A stretch of DNA of 6,204 nucleotides. Source: Planctomycetota bacterium. GTDB taxonomy: Bacteria > Planctomycetota > B15-G4. How positions within the stretch are numbered: the stretch's first letter is position 1; each line of letters begins with the position of its first letter. The position numbers were made by a program, and so were the translations under genes. Positions 1 through 5,650 of this stretch are shown here, one piece after another. The notes beneath the pieces are model-generated. The model was not told where the DNA came from, made no database searches, and saw only the letters and a list, made by a program, of their open reading frames with translations. Where the stretch lies: contig QNBX01000219.1 in assembly GCA_003644265.1 (NCBI GenBank), forward strand, positions 1 through 6,204. Reading direction: 5' to 3'.

Positions 1-920
1 GCTCGCAGCGCCAGGGAGTGGTAGGCGCCCGCCGCCACCTGTGTGAACCCGGTCCCAAGCGGGATGTTCGAGACCTGGCCATCGATGTCATTGCCCCACG
101 ACACGATCGAGCCGTCGGCTCGCAATGCCATGGAGTGGTAGGCACCCGCCGCCACCTGAGTGAACCCGGTTGCACTCGGAGTGTTCGAGACCTGGCCATA
201 CCAGTCGTTGCCCCACGAAACGATGGAGCCGTCGGCTCGCAACGCCAGGGAGTGGATGGAGCCCGCCGCCACCTGAGTGAACCCGGTTGAAAGCGGCGTG
301 TTCGAGACCTGACCATAGTTGTCATAGCCCCACGACACGATCGAACCGTCGGCTCGCAACGCAAGGGAGCGGTACCCGTCCGCCACCACCTGAGTGAACC
401 CGGGCCCGACCGGGGTGTTCGAGACTTGGTCCTCGCTGTCTCTGCCCCACGACACGATCGAACCGTCGGCTCGCAACGCCAAGGAGTGGTACCCGCCCGC
501 CGCCACCTGAGTGAACCCGGGCCCGACCGGGGTGTTCGAGACCTCGCCATTGTCGTCTCTGCCCCACGACACGATCGAACCGTCGGCTCGCAACGCCAGG
601 GAGTGGTACCCGCCCGCCGCCACCTGAGTGAACCCGGGTCCAAGCGGGGTGTTCGAGACCTGGCCAGAGTTGTCTCTGCCCCACGACACGATCGAACCGT
701 CGGCTCGCAACGCCAAGGAGTGGTAGTAGCCCGCTGCCACCTGAGTGAACCCGGGCCCAACCGGGGTGTTCGAGACCTGGCTGTAATTGTCCCTGCCCCA
801 CGACACGATTGAACCGTCGGACCGCAACGCCAGGGAGTGGGATCCGCCTGCCGCCACCTGAGCGAACCGCCCCCCCTCTGGCGTGCCCAAGACCTGGTCA
901 TAGGAGTCACCCCCCCACGA
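1..920 (-). repeat. 117-bp tandem repeat array (seven full units plus a partial eighth)
   Basis: The anchor GCCCCACGA (plus strand) or a one-base variant recurs at 93, 210, 327, 444, 561, 678, 795 and 912, always 117 bp apart. The period is 39 codons, so the frame is preserved. Units are nearly identical in DNA as well as protein, except the first translated unit (804-920), which is the most diverged. Differences cluster at unit residues 4 and 6-8, 15-17 and 26-27. For example, residues 4-8 read RDNYS, RDNSG, RDDNG, RDSED, YDNYG, NDWYG and NDIDG in units 2-8. Such identity implies recent duplication or gene conversion. Confidence 0.93.
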
Positions 921-1022
921 CGCGATGCCCTGCTGAGCTCGAATCGTCGTCGGCAGCAACCCGACGAGAACAAGTCCGAGGACCAGCAATCTCCGGGAAC
1001 AACCACGTTGCGAACTGTTCAT
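1..1022 (-). CDS. Secreted RCC1/BLIP-II-like beta-propeller protein, C-terminus beyond the window
   Basis: The frame opens at an ATG at 1022 and stays open to the left edge, giving about 340 residues with no stop. The ATG is preceded by GGAGAG seven bases upstream. Residues 1-29 look like a signal peptide: a basic stretch ending in RR (10-11), a hydrophobic core LLVLGLVLVGLL, and a probable cleavage site after A29 (IRA/QQ). From S35 the protein is only tandem 39-residue repeats, each beginning SWG.D, with GFTQVAAG in the middle and HSLALRADGSIV at the end. This is the RCC1-type propeller pattern. The short blade resembles the beta-lactamase-inhibitor BLIP-II rather than the longer blades of eukaryotic RCC1. 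Seven units and most of an eighth are visible, so the propeller could close just beyond the edge or continue. The role is probably protein or ligand binding outside the cytoplasm; no partner can be named. Codon use is less GC-biased than in the neighbours (recurrent TTG and CGA). Confidence 0.9.
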   Translation of the reverse strand, partial: MNSSQRGCSRRLLVLGLVLVGLLPTTIRAQQGIASWGGDSYDQVLGTPEGGRFAQVAAGGSHSLALRSDGSIVSWGRDNYSQVSNTPVGPGFTQVAAGYYHSLALRADGSIVSWGRDNSGQVSNTPLGPGFTQVAAGGYHSLALRADGSIVSWGRDDNGEVSNTPVGPGFTQVAAGGYHSLALRADGSIVSWGRDSEDQVSNTPVGPGFTQVVADGYRSLALRADGSIVSWGYDNYGQVSNTPLSTGFTQVAAGSIHSLALRADGSIVSWGNDWYGQVSNTPSATGFTQVAAGAYHSMALRADGSIVSWGNDIDGQVSNIPLGTGFTQVAAGAYHSLALR

Positions 1023-1029
1023 GATCTGA

Positions 1030-1035
1030 CTCTCC
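1030..1035 (-). promoter_or_regulatory. Ribosome binding site of the propeller gene
   Basis: The minus strand reads GGAGAG seven bases before the ATG at 1022. It supports that ATG, which is also the one that produces a complete signal peptide. Confidence 0.6.
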
Positions 1036-1256
1036 GCAGGAGGGGGCACAGCACACGCCGGCTGCCACCCCATGGCGCTTCGCTAAGAAGGCGAAACACC
1101 TCGCGGGACGGCAGGGGCACGCCAGCCCGCGACGCCGCGGAGCAGGACCTCCCGCCCATCCAACGGCCGCGCTGATCCAGCACGAACCCATGTCTCACGG
1201 GCGAGACGGCCCGGCACCACAGCCTCGATCCAGGCAGGCGCCAAAGCACTGTACGC

Positions 1257-1262
1257 TATATT
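1257..1262 (+). promoter_or_regulatory. Candidate -10 element (TATATT) in an AT-rich island
   Basis: TATATT stands out in a very GC-rich spacer, about 200 bases before the kinase start and 235 before the propeller start. No good -35 hexamer is visible 16-18 bases upstream on the plus strand. The island could also serve the minus strand (AATATA). It is offered only as the most likely promoter position. Confidence 0.25.
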
Positions 1263-1280
1263 CTGACCCGAGAATCCGCT

Positions 1281-1302
1281 GGGCTCTCGCGAGCACGAGC
1301 CC
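1281..1302. repeat. Inverted repeat GGGCTC / GAGCCC
   Basis: Perfect 6-bp arms at 1281-1286 and 1297-1302 flank a 10-base loop, and the 8-bp palindrome CTCGCGAG (1286-1293) overlaps them. It lies about 20 bases downstream of the candidate -10, so it could be an operator or a leader hairpin. In DNA this GC-rich, short arms also arise by chance. Confidence 0.25.
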
Positions 1303-1381
1303 CGCGTCTGCGTCCGTCCCCACCCACCCCTCACGGCGCCCCGCGAAGCTCGCCTCCAGCCCCTCGCCCCCCCGTGGGCGG

Positions 1382-1436
1382 GTCCGCTACTCTGGCGCGG
1401 TCCGCGCACACGCCCCCCGGGGCGCGCACGGCGGAC
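1382..1436. repeat. Nested inverted repeats just upstream of the kinase gene
   Basis: An outer pair, GTCCGC (1382-1387) and GCGGAC (1431-1436), encloses the palindrome GCGCGGTCCGCGC (1395-1407) and a second hairpin, CGCCCC (1411-1416) with GGGGCG (1419-1424). It ends 30 bases before the kinase ATG, so if transcribed it would fold in the 5' leader. Function is unknown, and high GC makes chance pairing plausible. Confidence 0.3.
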
Positions 1437-1466
1437 AGCCCAGCTCCCTCCCCCCGGAACCCCGCC

Positions 1467-2066
1467 ATGGCCAACCCCTACCGCTGCGTGCTGCTCTTTG
1501 GTCCTCCCGGAGCCGGCAAGGGCACCCAGGGCGAGCGTCTGGGCGCGCTGCAGCACTGCGTGCACCTGGCCACGGGCGACATGTTCCGTGGGCTCGACAA
1601 GGACAGCGAGCTGGGGCGGCGCGTGGCCGGCTACAGCAGCCGCGGCGAGCTGGTGCCGGATGACGTCACCATCGAGCTGTTCCTGGAGCACGTGGAGGGG
1701 CTGGTGGCCCTGGGCGGCTACGACCCGACCCGCGACGTGCTGCTGCTGGACGGCATCCCGCGCTCGCTGGGTCAGGCCCAGGCGCTGGACGGCAAGATCG
1801 AGCCGCTGGCCATCCTGCACCTGGTGGTCAGCGACATGGACGCCATGGTGGCCCGCATGAAGGGTCGCGCCGAGACCCAGGGTCGGGCCGACGACGCCGA
1901 CGAGGACGTCATCCGCAACCGCTTCAACGTGTACGACGCCCAGACCGCCCCCGTGCTCGGGCACTACGACGCCGGCCTGGTGCGCGATGTCGACGCCCAG
2001 CAGAGCATCGAGGAGGTCTTCGCGGCCACGCGTACCGTGATCGACGAGCTGCTGGCGACCAGCTGA
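1467..2066 (+). CDS. adk: Adenylate kinase-type nucleoside monophosphate kinase, short-LID form
   Basis: The 199-residue product transfers phosphate from ATP to AMP (or another NMP) in the cytoplasm, giving ADP and keeping the nucleotide pool balanced. The P-loop GPPGAGKGT lies at residues 12-20. HLATGDMFR (33-41) and GELVPDDVTI (60-69) form the NMP-binding part. LLLDGIPRSLGQAQAL (92-107) matches the family's DG(F/I)PR signature, and GRADDADE (139-146) with VIRNRF (148-153) matches its R.DD and late-arginine region. Few residues lie between R134 and R140, so the long, often zinc-binding LID insert is absent, as in other short forms. The ATG at 1467 is chosen because the family begins shortly before the first strand; an in-frame GTG at 1374 would add a Pro/Ala-rich extension. 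No strong Shine-Dalgarno is visible. The GIPRS and YSSRGELVPDD wording resembles PVC-type kinases as I recall them. Substrate specificity, and whether this is the genome's only adk, cannot be told here. Confidence 0.9.
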   Translation: MANPYRCVLLFGPPGAGKGTQGERLGALQHCVHLATGDMFRGLDKDSELGRRVAGYSSRGELVPDDVTIELFLEHVEGLVALGGYDPTRDVLLLDGIPRSLGQAQALDGKIEPLAILHLVVSDMDAMVARMKGRAETQGRADDADEDVIRNRFNVYDAQTAPVLGHYDAGLVRDVDAQQSIEEVFAATRTVIDELLATS

Positions 2067-2080
2067 GCCCGCACGGACGA

Positions 2081-2132
2081 CGACGCGGCTAGCAGCAGCC
2101 TGTGGGCGACGCGGCTGGCAGCAGCCTGTGTG
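2081..2132. repeat. Tandem 26-bp direct repeat in a convergent spacer
   Basis: Two adjacent units, 2081-2106 and 2107-2132, begin CGACGCGGCT and match at 24 of 26 positions; the differences are A/G at unit base 11 and G/T at unit base 25. They start 14 bases after the kinase stop codon and lie outside both genes. It looks like a local duplication of the start of the terminator region. Confidence 0.8.
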
Positions 2133-2142
2133 AGCGGCTGCT
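2120..2142. terminator. Candidate hairpin between convergent genes
   Basis: AGCAGCC (2120-2126) pairs with GGCTGCT (2136-2142) around a 9-base loop. The second arm runs into the TAG stop of the minus-strand gene at 2141-2143. An alternative pairing uses CTAGCAGC (2089-2096) in the first 26-bp unit with GCTGCTAG (2137-2144). No T-tract follows on either strand, so it is not a classical intrinsic terminator. Confidence 0.35.
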
Positions 2143-2548
2143 AGGGCCGCGGTCGCTCCAGCACCAGCAGCACGCCCAGCGTGGCGGAGGTGCCGTGACC
2201 GAAGGCCACGCCGCTGGGCACGCCCCAGCCGGTCTTGCCTGCCTTGGCGGCGGAGACGGTCTCGCCCGCGGTCAGGGGCAGGGCCGAGCGCAGCGACCAG
2301 CCCTCGGCCGCCAGGGCGTCCAGCTCGTGCGTCATGCGCGAAGCCAGGTCCGCTCCGTCCGGACGCAGCCACTGACGGCGCACGGCGGTGGCGCCCTCAG
2401 CCACGTCCTGGGGAACAGGCGTCTCGCCGCGCTCGACCACGGCCGGCACGTAGACCGTGCGCGTCTCCAGCGTGGCAGGGGCGGAGAGGGGCCGGGCCGC
2501 GAGCGCCAGCAGCGCGGCCAGTGCGACGACGAGCAGGGTGGGCTTCAC
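2141..2548 (-). CDS. Small exported protein with a DUF4177-like C-terminal half
   Basis: This gene encodes 135 residues. The start is a GTG at 2548, chosen because GGAGG lies eight bases upstream and a signal peptide begins immediately: K2, a hydrophobic run at residues 5-18, and a likely cleavage site near A23. The middle (28-65) is not recognised. Residues 72-133 resemble DUF4177: HELDALAAEGWSLRSAL (74-90) matches the family's LN.L..EGWEL pattern, and TLGVLLVLERP (123-133) matches its closing hydrophobic strand with RP. Known DUF4177 proteins, as I recall them, are short, mostly cytosolic and of unknown function. Here a Gly-rich insert (94-121, including KAGKTGWGVPSG) separates the two halves, and the protein seems exported. 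It converges with the kinase gene and diverges from the sulfatase-like gene, so it is probably transcribed alone. No function is assigned. Confidence 0.72.
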   Translation of the reverse strand: MKPTLLVVALAALLALAARPLSAPATLETRTVYVPAVVERGETPVPQDVAEGATAVRRQWLRPDGADLASRMTHELDALAAEGWSLRSALPLTAGETVSAAKAGKTGWGVPSGVAFGHGTSATLGVLLVLERPRP

Positions 2549-2556
2549 GTGGCGGG

Positions 2557-2561
2557 CCTCC
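2557..2561 (-). promoter_or_regulatory. Ribosome binding site supporting a GTG start
   Basis: The minus strand reads GGAGG eight bases before the GTG at 2548. It decides the start of the small exported protein, since no ATG gives a signal peptide here. Confidence 0.7.
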
Positions 2562-2617
2562 AGCGGGGAATCCTCCGATCATGGCACCCGAGGCTGCCGC
2601 CCACGCACTCCGCTCGC

Positions 2618-2623
2618 CATAAT
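2618..2623 (+). promoter_or_regulatory. Candidate -10 element (CATAAT) for the sulfatase-like gene
   Basis: CATAAT matches five of six bases of the consensus TATAAT and is the most AT-rich spot in the divergent spacer. No clear -35 is seen. If it is used, transcription begins around 2630, so the in-frame ATG at 2622 would lie outside the mRNA, favouring the GTG at 2682. An inverted repeat, GGCCA (2628-2632) and TGGCC (2638-2642), lies at the predicted start point and could be an operator. Confidence 0.3.
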
Positions 2624-2672
2624 GCCCGGCCATGATCTGGCCGCCCCGCAGCCACCCCCCCGCCCGCACCCC

Positions 2673-2676
2673 GGAG
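2673..2676 (+). promoter_or_regulatory. Ribosome binding site supporting the GTG start at 2682
   Basis: GGAG lies five bases before the GTG at 2682. The stretch from the in-frame ATG at 2622 to this GTG translates to a proline-rich sequence unlike an N-terminus, so the GTG is preferred. Confidence 0.45.
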
Positions 2677-2681
2677 TCCCC

Positions 2682-5648
2682 GTGAGCCAACCGCTCTCAC
2701 CCGCCAGCGAGCGACGCGACGAGGCCCTGGCGCTGGTGACGCTCTGGACCGCCGGCGTGTCCTGGCCGCTGCTCTCGACCCTGGCCGCGGACGGCCCGGG
2801 ACTGGTGGCGCGGCAGGTCGGCGCGCCCAAGCTGGTCTTGCTGGCCGTGGGCTGCTGCCTGGCGGCGCCCGCGCTGCTGGCGGGCCTGGTGGCCCTGTCG
2901 CGTCGACCGGCCGGCGCGCCCCTGCGCGTGCTGCGTCCGGCGTCGGTGTGCGCGCTCATCGCCGCCAGCCTGCTGCACCTGGCCAGCCGCAGCCTGCCCC
3001 CTGGAGAGGGCGTCTCGGGCGACGTGCTGGTGGTCATCTCGGCCCTGCTGGCCGGCGGTCTCAGCGTCGCCTGGCTGCGCTCGGCGAGCCTGCGCCGGGC
3101 CCTGGCCCTGGCCTCCCCCGTGGCGCTGCTGACGCTGGGCACGTTCTTCGCGGACAGCGACGTGCGCTCCCTGCTGGGCGGGCTGCACGAGGCTCCCGCG
3201 GCGGCCCCGGTGGTGCTGGTGGTGCTCGATCAGGTGCCCATGGACAGCCTGCTGGACGAGCAGGGCGGCATCGACCGCGATCTGTTCCCCAACCTGGCGC
3301 GAGTGGCGGCGCGCGGCGTGCTGTTCCGCAATGCCAGCACCGTGCACGAGCACCCGGCGGCCGCCCTCAGCGCGTTGCTCAGCGGGCAACGCCCCGACGG
3401 CGGCAGCGGCAGCGACGGCGGCGACGGCAGCGACGGCGGCGACGGCAGCGACGGCGGCGACGGCAGCGACGGCGGCGACGGCAGCGACGGCAGCGACGGC
3501 AGCGACGGCACCGACGAGCAGCATCCGGGTGAGACGATCTTCACGCTGCTGGGCTCGACCCACCGCCCGTACGTGTGGGGGCACCTGGCGCGCACGGCCT
3601 GCCCGCCGGCGCTGCTGGCAGGGCACGGCGCGCCGGTCGGGCGCCTGGCGCGGGACGCAGCCTCGGCCTGGGCCCGCAGCGTGCTGCCGCCGCCCTTCGA
3701 CGCGGTCGCCAGCCCCAGCCCCGGTCGCTGGCACGCGCCCGCGGACGACGCGCCGCCCATCGTCACCACGCCCCGGCCACCGGCGCCCACCAACGGGCTG
3801 GATCGCGTGGCCGCCTTCCGCGAGTGGGTCGGTGCGCTGGACGACGAGCACGGTCCCCCGCTGGCGGTGATCCACAGCGGCCTGCCGGCGGCGCCCTGGA
3901 ACCGCTTGCCGGACGGCTCGCGCTACGCCACCACCGGCGGCGTCGAGGGCCTGGTCGACGGCCGCTGGAACCAGGGTCCCTGGCCCGCGGCCCGCGGCAG
4001 CCAGCGCCACCTGCTGCAGCTCGGCGCCCAGGACCGGCTGATCGGGGAGCTGCTCGACGCCCTGGAGCAGCGCGGCCTGCTCGAGCGCGCGGTGCTGGCC
4101 ATCACGGCCACGGGCGGGGCCAGCTTTGCCCCGGGCACGCACCTGGCCGTGCCCAGCCTCGACAGCGCGCCCGACGTGCTGAGCGTGCCGCTGCTGCTGG
4201 TGGCCCCCGCCCTGGCCGAGCGCGCCGGCAGCAGCTCCGACCGCAACGTGGAGCTGTTCGATCTGCTGCCCACGCTGGCGGAGCTGCTGATGCGCCCCCT
4301 CGATCCGACCTGGGACGGCGACTCCTTGTTTGCGCGCAGCGAGCCGCCGCCGTTCAAGACGGCCGACCGCGTGTTCGGGCCGGCGGTGGTGCTCTCCGGC
4401 GCCGCACCCGACCGCCGCCCCGCCGTGGAGCGACGGCTGGAGCTGTTCGGTCGCGGCGGGAGCTGGGACGCCATCTACGGCCTGTCCCCCATGACCGAGC
4501 TGGTCGGACAGCGCGTCGAGGACCTCGGCGTGACGGGCCTGTCGCGCGCCACGGCCCAGATCCACAACGTGAGAGGCTCCGACGGCGCGGCGCCGCTGCT
4601 GCTGCGCGGACAGGTCATGGCCCGTCGCGCCGCCGAGCTGCCCGAGGTGGTGGCGGTGTCCGTGGACGGGCGCGTGGTGGCCGCCAGCGCCGCCACGGCC
4701 GGCACCGGCGCCCAGGCGTCCTTCGGCGTGCTGCTGCCACCCGCGGCCCTGGCCGGCGGCGGCACCCGCTCCATCGGGCTGTATGAGGTGGCCGGAGACG
4801 GCTCCCTGAGCGTGCTGGAGGTCGTGATCTGGCAGCTCGAGCTCGCCGGCGACGGCAGCCCGCGGCGGCTGGTGGGCAGCAACGGGCGCGTGCTCAACGT
4901 GCGCCCCGACGCCTTTGACGCCGTGCTCGACCTGGCCGAACCCCTGCCCGACGGCGTGCGGCTCGAGGGCTGGGCCGCGGACCGTCTGCTAGGACGCCCC
5001 GCGGACACGCTGCTGGTCTTCATGGACGGGCGCTTCGTGCGCGCCGGCTCCACCGGCATCGAACGCCCGGACCTGCAGCCCACGCTGAACGACCCCTCGC
5101 TGCTGTCCGCCGGCTTCGACTTCGTGATCCCGGCCGAGCTGCTCGAGCAGGAGTTCATCTCTCGCGCACAGGTCTTCGCGGTGGTGGACGACCTGGCCAC
5201 GCCCGTGCATAGCGGCCGCGACGCGCTCTGGCTGACCCAGGTCACCTGGCGCCTCGAGGGTCGCGACCTGATCGGCAGCGACGGCCGGCGCATCCACGTG
5301 GGCGACACCGACATCTGGGGCTCGCTGATGGAGGCGCGCGTCGAGGGCGATCAGCTGCGCCTGGAGGGTTGGGCCTTTGACGCGGCCAGGCGCGTGCCGG
5401 TGGACGAGCTGCTGGTGCTGCTGGACGACACGTCCCTGCTCGCGCTCAAGCCCGGTGGCGAGGGCGCACCCGTGGCGCCGCCCGTCGGGGGGCAGGCCGT
5501 ACCGAACGCGGGCTTTGTGGGCTCGCTGCCCCTGTCGTGGTGCGACGGCGCCCCCGACGGCCGCGTGATCGTGCTGGCCGTGCGTGGCGACCGGGCCGCG
5601 CGACTGCACGCCATGCCCGCCGCCGCGTGGGTCGACCCGCGCAGCTGA
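2682..5648 (+). CDS. Membrane-anchored sulfatase-superfamily protein with degenerate active site (probable pseudoenzyme)
   Basis: The product has 988 residues. About five hydrophobic segments (14-36, 49-72, 86-102, 114-132, 138-157) anchor it. A sulfatase/alkaline-phosphatase-superfamily domain follows at about 176-550: VVLVVLDQVP (177-186), FPNLARVAARGVLFRNASTV (202-221), ETIFTLLG (284-291), LPAAPW (401-406), a QRHLLQ.G..DRL segment, ITATGG (474-479), VPLLLVAP, and NVELFDLLPTLAELL from N522 with WDGDSLF from W544. These match a family of membrane sulfatase-like proteins I know from other high-GC bacteria. At the catalytic positions the usual residues are missing: P225 stands where the Thr/Cys nucleophile falls, T477-G478 replace Asp-His of the ADHG motif, A403 replaces the His of LPH.PW, and Q184 follows D183. 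A Gly/Asp/Ser tract (239-276) is inserted after LLSGQRP. The C-terminus holds a beta-rich segment (about 638-713) and two related modules (714-853 and 854-988). The in-frame ATG at 2622 is an alternative start. It may bind rather than hydrolyse; the ligand is unknown. Confidence 0.82.
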   Translation: MSQPLSPASERRDEALALVTLWTAGVSWPLLSTLAADGPGLVARQVGAPKLVLLAVGCCLAAPALLAGLVALSRRPAGAPLRVLRPASVCALIAASLLHLASRSLPPGEGVSGDVLVVISALLAGGLSVAWLRSASLRRALALASPVALLTLGTFFADSDVRSLLGGLHEAPAAAPVVLVVLDQVPMDSLLDEQGGIDRDLFPNLARVAARGVLFRNASTVHEHPAAALSALLSGQRPDGGSGSDGGDGSDGGDGSDGGDGSDGGDGSDGSDGSDGTDEQHPGETIFTLLGSTHRPYVWGHLARTACPPALLAGHGAPVGRLARDAASAWARSVLPPPFDAVASPSPGRWHAPADDAPPIVTTPRPPAPTNGLDRVAAFREWVGALDDEHGPPLAVIHSGLPAAPWNRLPDGSRYATTGGVEGLVDGRWNQGPWPAARGSQRHLLQLGAQDRLIGELLDALEQRGLLERAVLAITATGGASFAPGTHLAVPSLDSAPDVLSVPLLLVAPALAERAGSSSDRNVELFDLLPTLAELLMRPLDPTWDGDSLFARSEPPPFKTADRVFGPAVVLSGAAPDRRPAVERRLELFGRGGSWDAIYGLSPMTELVGQRVEDLGVTGLSRATAQIHNVRGSDGAAPLLLRGQVMARRAAELPEVVAVSVDGRVVAASAATAGTGAQASFGVLLPPAALAGGGTRSIGLYEVAGDGSLSVLEVVIWQLELAGDGSPRRLVGSNGRVLNVRPDAFDAVLDLAEPLPDGVRLEGWAADRLLGRPADTLLVFMDGRFVRAGSTGIERPDLQPTLNDPSLLSAGFDFVIPAELLEQEFISRAQVFAVVDDLATPVHSGRDALWLTQVTWRLEGRDLIGSDGRRIHVGDTDIWGSLMEARVEGDQLRLEGWAFDAARRVPVDELLVLLDDTSLLALKPGGEGAPVAPPVGGQAVPNAGFVGSLPLSWCDGAPDGRVIVLAVRGDRAARLHAMPAAAWVDPRS
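3396..3512 (+). repeat. Low-complexity GDS repeat: 18-bp unit, four perfect copies
   Basis: The unit GACGGCGGCGACGGCAGC (DGGDGS) occurs four times without a mismatch at 3414-3485. A near copy precedes it (3396-3413), and three 9-bp units follow (GACGGCAGC twice, then GACGGCACC, 3486-3512). All periods are multiples of three, so copy-number changes keep the reading frame. It encodes residues 239-277 of the sulfatase-like protein, a flexible acidic loop. Confidence 0.95.
4821..5648 (+). repeat. Diverged internal duplication of a GWA.D module within the large gene
   Basis: Residues 714-853 and 854-988 share an ordered set of motifs: W.LE (W717, W856), L(V/I)GS(N/D)GR (730-736, 863-869), (V/L)RLEGWA.D (W764, W897), a (V/A)D.LLV(F/L)(M/L)D strand, a GF segment near the end, and a VFAV or VLAV strand. 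The second and third motifs are both 133 residues apart in the two copies. This supports an old duplication of a beta-rich, probably binding, domain that I cannot name. Confidence 0.7.
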
Positions 5649-5650
5649 AC

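Larger units (their letters stand above)
1023..1466. other. Divergent intergenic region without a convincing gene
   Basis: These 444 bases separate two divergent genes. Open frames crossing the region on either strand are low-complexity Arg/Pro/Ala translations with no family resemblance, so I see no gene here. It presumably holds the promoters and leaders of both neighbours. Visible elements are an AT-rich island near 1252-1263, an inverted repeat at 1281-1302, C-rich runs at 1318-1342, and nested inverted repeats at 1382-1436; they are listed separately where useful. Confidence 0.6.

Noticed and set aside
322..812. Long open frames on both strands through the 117-bp repeats in other phases
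   Set aside because: The period is a multiple of three, so a frame open in one unit stays open in all. Only the minus-strand frame from 1022 gives a signal peptide and a known fold.
1..920. CRISPR-like array, because of the regular repeats
   Set aside because: Units are contiguous at 117 bp with no alternating repeat and unique spacer, and they translate to propeller blades.
1101..1132. Inverted repeat TCGCGGG / CCCGCGA
   Set aside because: Seven-base arms with an 18-base loop, no T-tract and no positional logic; expected by chance in such GC-rich DNA.
1083..2372. 429-codon minus-strand frame opposite the kinase gene
   Set aside because: It lies antisense to a clear kinase gene and is rich in Ala, Gly, Arg, Gln and His, as expected of a GC-rich shadow; no family motif is present.
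2457..2681. Upstream extension of the large gene beyond the GTG at 2682
   Set aside because: It would overlap the coding part of the divergent small gene and its ribosome binding site, and reads as low-complexity Ser/Ala/Arg then Pro-rich sequence.
3396..3512. RTX-type calcium-binding nonapeptide repeats
   Set aside because: The DGGDGS wording lacks the GGxGxDxUx spacing with a large hydrophobic residue, so it is a low-complexity tract rather than an RTX domain.
2697..4565. 622-codon minus-strand frame opposite the sulfatase-like gene
   Set aside because: Its repeated AAV stretch is the complement of the GDS tract, and the rest is low-complexity. The plus strand has the family motifs.
3575..4786. 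403-codon plus-strand frame overlapping the large gene
   Set aside because: It is an Arg/Ala/Gly-rich frame offset from the real gene, with no start signal and no recognisable domain.
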